Below are positions 57,963-64,000 of a stretch of 64,000 bases of DNA, one piece after another. The stretch covers positions 23,123,144 through 23,187,143 of the forward strand of contig OU342634.1 in the NCBI GenBank assembly GCA_910589415.1, in the 5' to 3' direction. The position numbers and the translations under genes were made by a program. Position 1 is the first letter of the stretch. The number at the start of each line of letters is the position of its first letter. The DNA is from Malachius bipustulatus (Eukaryota; Arthropoda; Insecta; Coleoptera; Melyridae). Below the pieces are notes generated by a model, which was given only the letters and a program-made list of their open reading frames with translations, had not been told where the DNA came from and ran no database searches.

Positions 57963-60900
57963 TCAAAAAGAATCATCTTGTTGAACTGATATATTTCTTC
58001 GAGACCTCGTTGATCTCCTGAGAGATCCCTCCTGTCCGTTTTCTCTACTGTTCTCTTTGTTTAATACAGTCGCCAAGTCTTCATCGTCGTCATCATCGTC
58101 ACTTGAAACTTTACGTCTTCTCTTCTGAACTGATTTTGGACGGACCTTTTTGGCTGATTTTTTCGATGATGGAGGAGGAGGAGGAGGTTTCATTGAACCA
58201 TCACCAACTTCAAATACACTTTTAATTTGTTGCTCAAGCTCAGCAACAATTGGCTGCAATAGACTTTTATTTAGAAACGTACACGCTATAAAAATAAACT
58301 CCTCTGTTTCTCAGTAAATTTAAACCCTTCATTGAGGAGCACTTGGTATTTGACATTTTAATAAAAAACTTCATTTCCTTATTTACTGAGGCACACCATA
58401 AGAAGAAAATAACTTTTACCTTCAAATCAACTTTGCCCGTTTGCTGCTTATTGCAAGATGCGATAATCTGTTTGAAATTATTGTGTACGTCAGCGATGTG
58501 CAGAACATGTTTGTAATTTTTGAAATTCTCGATTAAATTCTTCAGCCCCTTCTCGTTGTAACTTATCAGAGTGAGGCAGTATGAAATACTGGCATGGAGA
58601 CGTTCGTCCTCTGTTAGACAGAATTTCATACAAAATCTGTCCACTAAGTTCTCCATGTATTTCGATTTCCCTATTAAATCAAATAGGAACCTGCAATATA
58701 AATTAAACATCAACTAGTAACATGCCCATTTCTGAAACCTTCACCTGACATTAATTCAGGTGACCCTATGTACTTACTTCATAATTGTCTTCAGCTCTTC
58801 TTCACCAATGTCACCTGATTCAGCGAGATGAGACCAGATATCCGGCAGTACATTGTACAGGTTGTTCTCCTTGTGCGATAGCTGGAAGAAGAACGTCCTG
58901 CTCATGGTTTTTAGTTGCTCGTCGTCATCCACGATGCAACGGGCCAAAGCTGAAATGCGACTATGTACCCGTATCATGTCACGAAGGATCAGGTTAGACA
59001 GGGTGAAAAATGTGGTCCTTCTTATCTCCATGTTCTGGTCCTTTAACCTAAATTTTACAAATAATACCGGTTAGTGTTAGCTTAAAACAAAATTCCAAAA
59101 TAAAACAGTATTGTTTATATTTTTTCTTACCTATCAAAAATTTTATCAGTCCAAGGTTCCACGATATTAGGAAATCTTGTTAACAAATCGGAGCAGTGAA
59201 ATAATATCGTGCATTTTACTACAGAGCTCTCAGTTTTCTCAAAAATTGTGAAAAGTAATTGGATATTATCCTCACAAAATTTACCGGATATCAGCATGTA
59301 CCTGTAAAAATAACCTCATTTATCATTTAATAACATGATTTTTGTTTCTCTCCTTTTTCTCATTCATTCTCCTGAACAGAAGAAACAATAAGTGAAGGGA
59401 GCGTTTTTTTTTTTTTTTGTAAGTTAAAATTGCAGAATTCCTAACTATAATAACTGGTGTAAACATTTATCGAAACTAATAGAATTGTTGGGTATGCAAC
59501 CAATGATTTTTGGTGTTGCAACAGGAGTTGTGTATTCGTATTGACAATTTAGTTAAGTGACAACTAAAGGATGCGATGTATTTAAAAATATTTTAATAGC
59601 TGTATTGGAAGTGTAAGGCATGTTCAGTCAGATTGATCAGTAATAATTTATTATTAGATATTAATATTTACCGAATAAGTGCGATAACTGCAGCACCCTG
59701 CAGCATCTCATCATTGTACCGGTTGGGTCTCTGACAGATATTGATAATAATGTGAGCGAGTTTACCCAGACCACCCGAACCGGTTACCGTGTCCTTTTCC
59801 AAGACGTTGAGGATGAACTCGGCGTCTTCATCTTCAGCCAGAGCGCCTTCCATTTCGACCTCTTCGTTCTGTATAAGATATAAAAATTTACGAATAGAAA
59901 ATTATTAAAAGACGAATAATAAATTTAGACATACCAATGTCGAATCAATAACCGAAGTTCGAATTACCGATTCACAACTTGTGTTTGCTGCTTCACTTGC
60001 ATTCATAGATTTCCTTGTGCTCCTTTTTGACTGATTGTTTCTCCTGCCGGGTTTCTTGTTATTTTTCTTGCCCTGTTTCTTCTCATCCCTGATGTTATTG
60101 CGTCTTTTCAGTTCTTTATATACAACATCATCTAAAAACTCCAAATGTCTAATGGCTATTGCACCAAGCAACTGGCAGATTCTTATAAAAACGAACTTCT
60201 CAATTTCCTGTTCTCCATTTTCTTCCACATTTTCAGTTAACTTGCTCATTACCTTGAGTATGATATCTTCACAGACTCTTTCCGGCTTTGAGCATAGCTT
60301 ATGGAAAAAAATCAGAAAAATTATAGAACTCACACGCAAAAGTATTACGACAAACCTACCCTGTAAATTACATCGATTCCAGCGAATATGACCTTGGAGA
60401 AAAACTCTTTTGGCAGGAAAAAATCTTCTGTCAGAACGCGGCTCAAGTTTATAAAAAGCTCATCGTCCTGGGGAATCCTGAATTGGGGCTCATGACTGTT
60501 TACATCTAATTTTACTTTCCCAGCAATGACCAGCAATTCCAAGCAAGCCGAGAGTAACAGGTTGTTCTTTAGTCCTCGTTCGGAAAAAGCTATGGCTGCC
60601 ACAACCTGCAAAAATTACACCAACTGATTGTGGTTTCAATTTTTACATTTATACATTATAGTTTTTAAGAAAATAATAATTTATACTATTACAGATTACT
60701 AGAGAACGGATTATAGGCAAAGTGCCTATCTGTGCCTTTTTTGCCTATTTGAGTATCTGGTGCTTATTTTCACAAAAAATGCCTATTCTTTCATATTCAA
60801 ATAAATTTAAATTTATCCACCTCAAAATACCTACATTTCATGGTAATAATTATTAACTTTGAAAGAATATTTGAAAATTTTACTACCCTACTTGAGATAA

Positions 60901-63794
60901 TTTATTATAGGTCCTAAGTCAATAGCTATAACCCCTTATAGAAAAAAATAATAACTGACCCAGACACCTGTGGTGAAGGCTGAGGCATATCTTTTCAAGT
61001 TCTCAAATTAATATTGTTTCCATTTACTACACATATCTGGTTTTAATGATTTCCAGATGTATCTATTACTTTCTTACTTCTCATGAATGAATATGAAGGT
61101 ACTGGTAGACCAGAATTTGCTGGCATAAAATTTTAAATGAGTAAATGAAGCAAAATTTCTTTGTGGATTAAACCATATCCTAAATTCTTGGATGGTGACA
61201 CAATATTTTTCCGAGCTTGTAGCAAAATGATAATGCCCGTATTCACAAACGATAATTTCCTAAATAATTAAGTAATTAATTAAATAGTGAGATGGAGATA
61301 TGCAGTTTTTTTGCAATAGAATGAGATGGGGATAATTGATTACGTAATTATTTAGGAAATTATCGTTTGTGAATACGGGCATAAGTTAATATTTGTAATT
61401 ATTGTTTTATTTATCAAACAATGTGCTTGATGTAAAACAAACTCTTAGGAAAATTGCTGTAAATTTTTGGAAATCGGTAGGAATTTTTAAGGCACATATA
61501 AACGTAAATTTGTGTTCCTCATTTTTTCTATGTAGTGAAAATTTGGTAGTAAAATTTGCCTATTTGTTTAAAGTTTAAGCCTTTTTATCCCAAAAAATGT
61601 GCCTATAAAGGCGCCTATTTTGCATTTTTTCTTTGCCTATAATCCGTTCTCTACAGATTACAGTTAATACGAATTTATACATCCAAAAGATAAGTCAGTT
61701 GTTATAAAGAAATGTATTTTGAAAATGATCTTTCTTTGTGTTTAGAACAATAAATCTTTTGATTTTAGGCCATTGATTATGTCAAAATAAATAGGGAAAT
61801 AAGGAACTATCAAAATAAGAGAAGAGCAAATTGATGTGATCTTCACTGACAATGTGCAAAGGGATTTGACAAGATCTGCCGTGAAACCCTGAAAAAGAAA
61901 TTTATCTAACTACAACTTTTCGAGATCCGTTTGTTTGTTCTTAAGGTCTTATTTGAAGCAAATTTAATCTGCTTATTTTTCTGTGAAACAATGCCTACAC
62001 CTATCTCTACTCAGAAAAAAATTATATGCAAAAAAGATGAAAAAAAAGGATTTCTTCTTTTCTTCAAATTCCTTTTTTAAATAAGTTGACACAAGAATTT
62101 ATTCCTAAAATTTTTAAATAAACTATTTCAATGTAAAATCGCATCATCTACAAACAATTTCCTTTCAATTATGCCTGAATTTTGCTTGGTTTTCGAGATA
62201 TGATTAGAAAACTGAAAGGGATGCTCCTTTCTCTCCTATCTCCAATTTCCATTCTCTAATTTATTAATAATCATTTACTACAGGATTCATGCAATATAAA
62301 CCCGTTCTTTTGATAGTTCCATTGTCCTGTTTATTAGGACATAATCAGTAGAGATGTGAAAATAAAATCAGCCTTTTTTCAAGTGAACACCGACCTTTAT
62401 ATTACGACCGATAATCGTTCGGCGTCCCATCGCAGCCATTCGGAGCAGCAGGACGGCAGAACAACAATCATCGTCTGATACGGGCACCTTCTGGGAAAAA
62501 TATTGCCACAGCATGTCGATGATATTATTATCGAGTGTACCCTTGGCCGTCCATTCAGATATTATCATCTGGAGATCATCGTAGTTATTAACGGGTACAT
62601 TTTTCAGTAGGGCAATCAGGCGATTCACTACTGTGCTTGCATGCTCCCTGGAATTAATTCAAATTATTGTAGTTTTTTAATAAGAATCTTATAATCATAG
62701 CAGACTCTTGTGTATCTGGAATGGTAACAATGGACCAATAATACTTATTATCACATTACAAATTTGAATATCTACAATTCATTTTTAATGTATTTATAAA
62801 AATTCAAGTAAACGGCCAAAAATGTTCTGGACGATCGAGAGTCTACTATACCGACATATTTTGGTTTTGAAATTTCTCGTCTGAAGATCAACTGAAACTT
62901 ACACCATGTTATTTGTGTCTGTGTTAAGGTATATTGTTTTGAATGCTTTGATGATATTATCTTTTCGGTCCTGCTCGTTTCGTTTCATAATATTTAACAT
63001 TGCTAAAAAAAAAATAGTGTTAATAAATAACAAAAAGAAACAAGCAATAAAGCTTACCTAAAATTCCAGTACCGGCATTCTGGATATTGAACTGATAAGC
63101 GGAAATAAAAAACTCGATCGCTTCTGACATATCGCCGACGGCGGTCGTATCCAAGAGTTCGACCATAGGTCTGATGGCGCCGTCAATCAATTCTAGGAAC
63201 GTCAAGGTGTCCTTACAAAAATCGACAGCTTTTTCTAAAGCTTCAAAGTTTCTCAAGTCTTCTCGACTGACCAGCTCATCAGCTAAGGGAGTTTTGAAAT
63301 CCAAAAACACATTATGCATTACAGCTAAAAATAAATCAACTTCATTTGCTTCTTCATCCATTTCGTCCCTGAGGAACATAAATCAATAATCGAAATTAAA
63401 CACGTGTTAGGTTTACTTACCGTATCTTTTGAAATGATTCAAATTTGTCAAAATACATCCTGCACAACTGAAACGCTTCCAAGAACTTGCCGTCTAGCAA
63501 GTACATACGGATCAATTCGTTTACCTCTTCTTCCGGTATTTCGGTCTCTGATGGCTCAAGATCTAAATGACATGGTTATAATTATTGCATAATTGCATTA
63601 TTAAAAGTGGAATCAATCACCATACCTTTCTCTAACTCTTTTTCAATACTAGGCTTCAGCAATTTCACAATATTGCTCCATCTAACCTCAAGTTCTTTCA
63701 TCTTCAACTGTCTAGTTTCATTTACACGACCCACAATTTCATCTAATAAGCACTGTTTCTTCTTCAGTTCAGTTTCTACCTCTTGCTGTTGAAG
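57963..63794 (-). CDS. Cap-D2: Condensin complex subunit 1 (CAP-D2), C-terminal two thirds; 5' part off the window
   Basis: Twelve exons, from 5' to 3': 63794-63626, 63562-63421, 63368-63058, 63002-62903, 62647-62395, 60605-60360, 60297-59935, 59868-59672, 59301-59131, 59047-58778, 58690-58420, 58253-57963. Phases agree at every junction; 2784 nt code for 927 aa plus stop. The product is a HEAT-repeat subunit of condensin I, which compacts chromosomes in mitosis. Similarity to vertebrate NCAPD2 runs in order: GRRTIIGRNI, then FPNIVEPWTDKIFDRL, EIRRTTFFTLSNLILRDMI, QLSHKENNLYNVLPDI and ISYNEKGLKNLIENF. The tail has a proline run, a basic stretch (KKVRPKSVQKRRRK, a likely nuclear signal), an acidic stretch and RRSTRSRR. 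A lysine-rich linker (KKQGKKNNKKPGRRNN) lies in the 60297-59935 exon. The donor at 62395 (AAAG|GTCGGT) is weaker than the rest. The 1.8-kb intron 60606-62394 hosts a hAT-like element. Confidence 0.94.
60700..61653. mobile_element. hAT-like non-autonomous element, 954 bp
   Basis: Ends TAGAGAACGGATTATAGGCA / TGCCTATAATCCGTTCTCTA are perfect inverted repeats, flanked by a perfect 8-bp duplication CAGATTAC (60692-60699, 61654-61661). An 8-bp target site and TAGAGA-type ends indicate the hAT superfamily. The interior is full of GCCTATTT words and lacks a transposase frame. It sits in a Cap-D2 intron and itself contains a MITE at 61234-61381. Confidence 0.9.
61234..61381. mobile_element. PIF/Harbinger MITE, 148 bp, nested in hAT element
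   Basis: TGCCCGTATTCACAAACG / CGTTTGTGAATACGGGCA, flanked by TAA (61231-61233, 61382-61384). Same length and nearly the same sequence as 20927-21074, so these are recent copies of one family. The nesting shows that it inserted after the hAT element. Confidence 0.88.
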
Positions 63795-64000
63795 CTAGAA
63801 AATAAAGATTTCAATTACCTCCATCTCCATTAATGGGAAACGATATAATAAATGGTTTACAGCATCGCACAGCACATAGAAACATACATTAAAACTGTAA
63901 CTATGCTAATCAATAAATATTGTTCATCGGTCTGTTGTATTAAGAAGAAGTTTATCCGGGACTTACAGAACACCTGTAGATAGTAACTGCTAATAAAAAA
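63795..64000. other. Cap-D2 intron running off the window
   Basis: After the acceptor TTTTCTAG at 63795-63802 no further exon could be supported. GATGGAG|GTAATT near 63820-63830 (minus) looks like a donor, but no matching acceptor or frame was found. N-terminal exons should lie beyond position 64000. Confidence 0.5.

Overview
The window is AT-rich animal nuclear DNA with split genes (GT-AG introns), many short inverted-repeat transposons and conserved proteins whose closest recognisable relatives are insect ones. Ptp10D-type receptor phosphatase, VhaPPA1-1-type V-ATPase subunit and Cap-D2 condensin subunit all fit an insect. The order cannot be fixed from the sequence. TA-flanked foldbacks ending in CAGGGTG, PIF/Harbinger remnants and a Jockey-like non-LTR remnant are common in several insect orders, including beetles.

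Three real protein-coding genes are supported. (1) 1600-3116 (+) is a complete three-exon gene for V-ATPase V0 subunit c''. (2) 5288-17570 (-) is a 19-exon Ptp10D-like receptor tyrosine phosphatase. It is complete from the first mature extracellular residues to a 32-nt terminal coding exon; only the signal-peptide/5'UTR exon(s) are missing. All 19 exons sum to 4572 nt and stay in frame through every junction. (3) 57963-63794 (-) is the C-terminal two thirds of condensin subunit CAP-D2 in 12 in-frame exons, and the gene runs off the right edge. Genes 1 and 2 are convergent.

From 17.6 to 57.9 kb no host gene was recognised. That stretch is a graveyard and nursery of transposable elements: seven TA-flanked foldbacks with CAGGGTG-like ends (an eighth lies in a Ptp10D intron), a 1.06-kb palindrome built of GTTTGACCA-type repeats, PIF/Harbinger MITEs plus a Harbinger transposase fossil, a pogo-like MITE, a TIR element with an internally deleted sister, and a decayed non-LTR retrotransposon with RT and RNase H. 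A hAT-like element carrying a nested MITE lies in a Cap-D2 intron.

The standout is 44659-51617. It is a very young LTR retrotransposon with two 3401-bp LTRs (two differences noticed) around an internal region of only 157 bp. That region holds just a primer-binding site, a stem-loop with a self-complementary GGTACC apical loop, and a polypurine tract. It encodes nothing and must be mobilised in trans. Giant LTRs with a minimal interior do not fit the usual TRIM or LARD classes.
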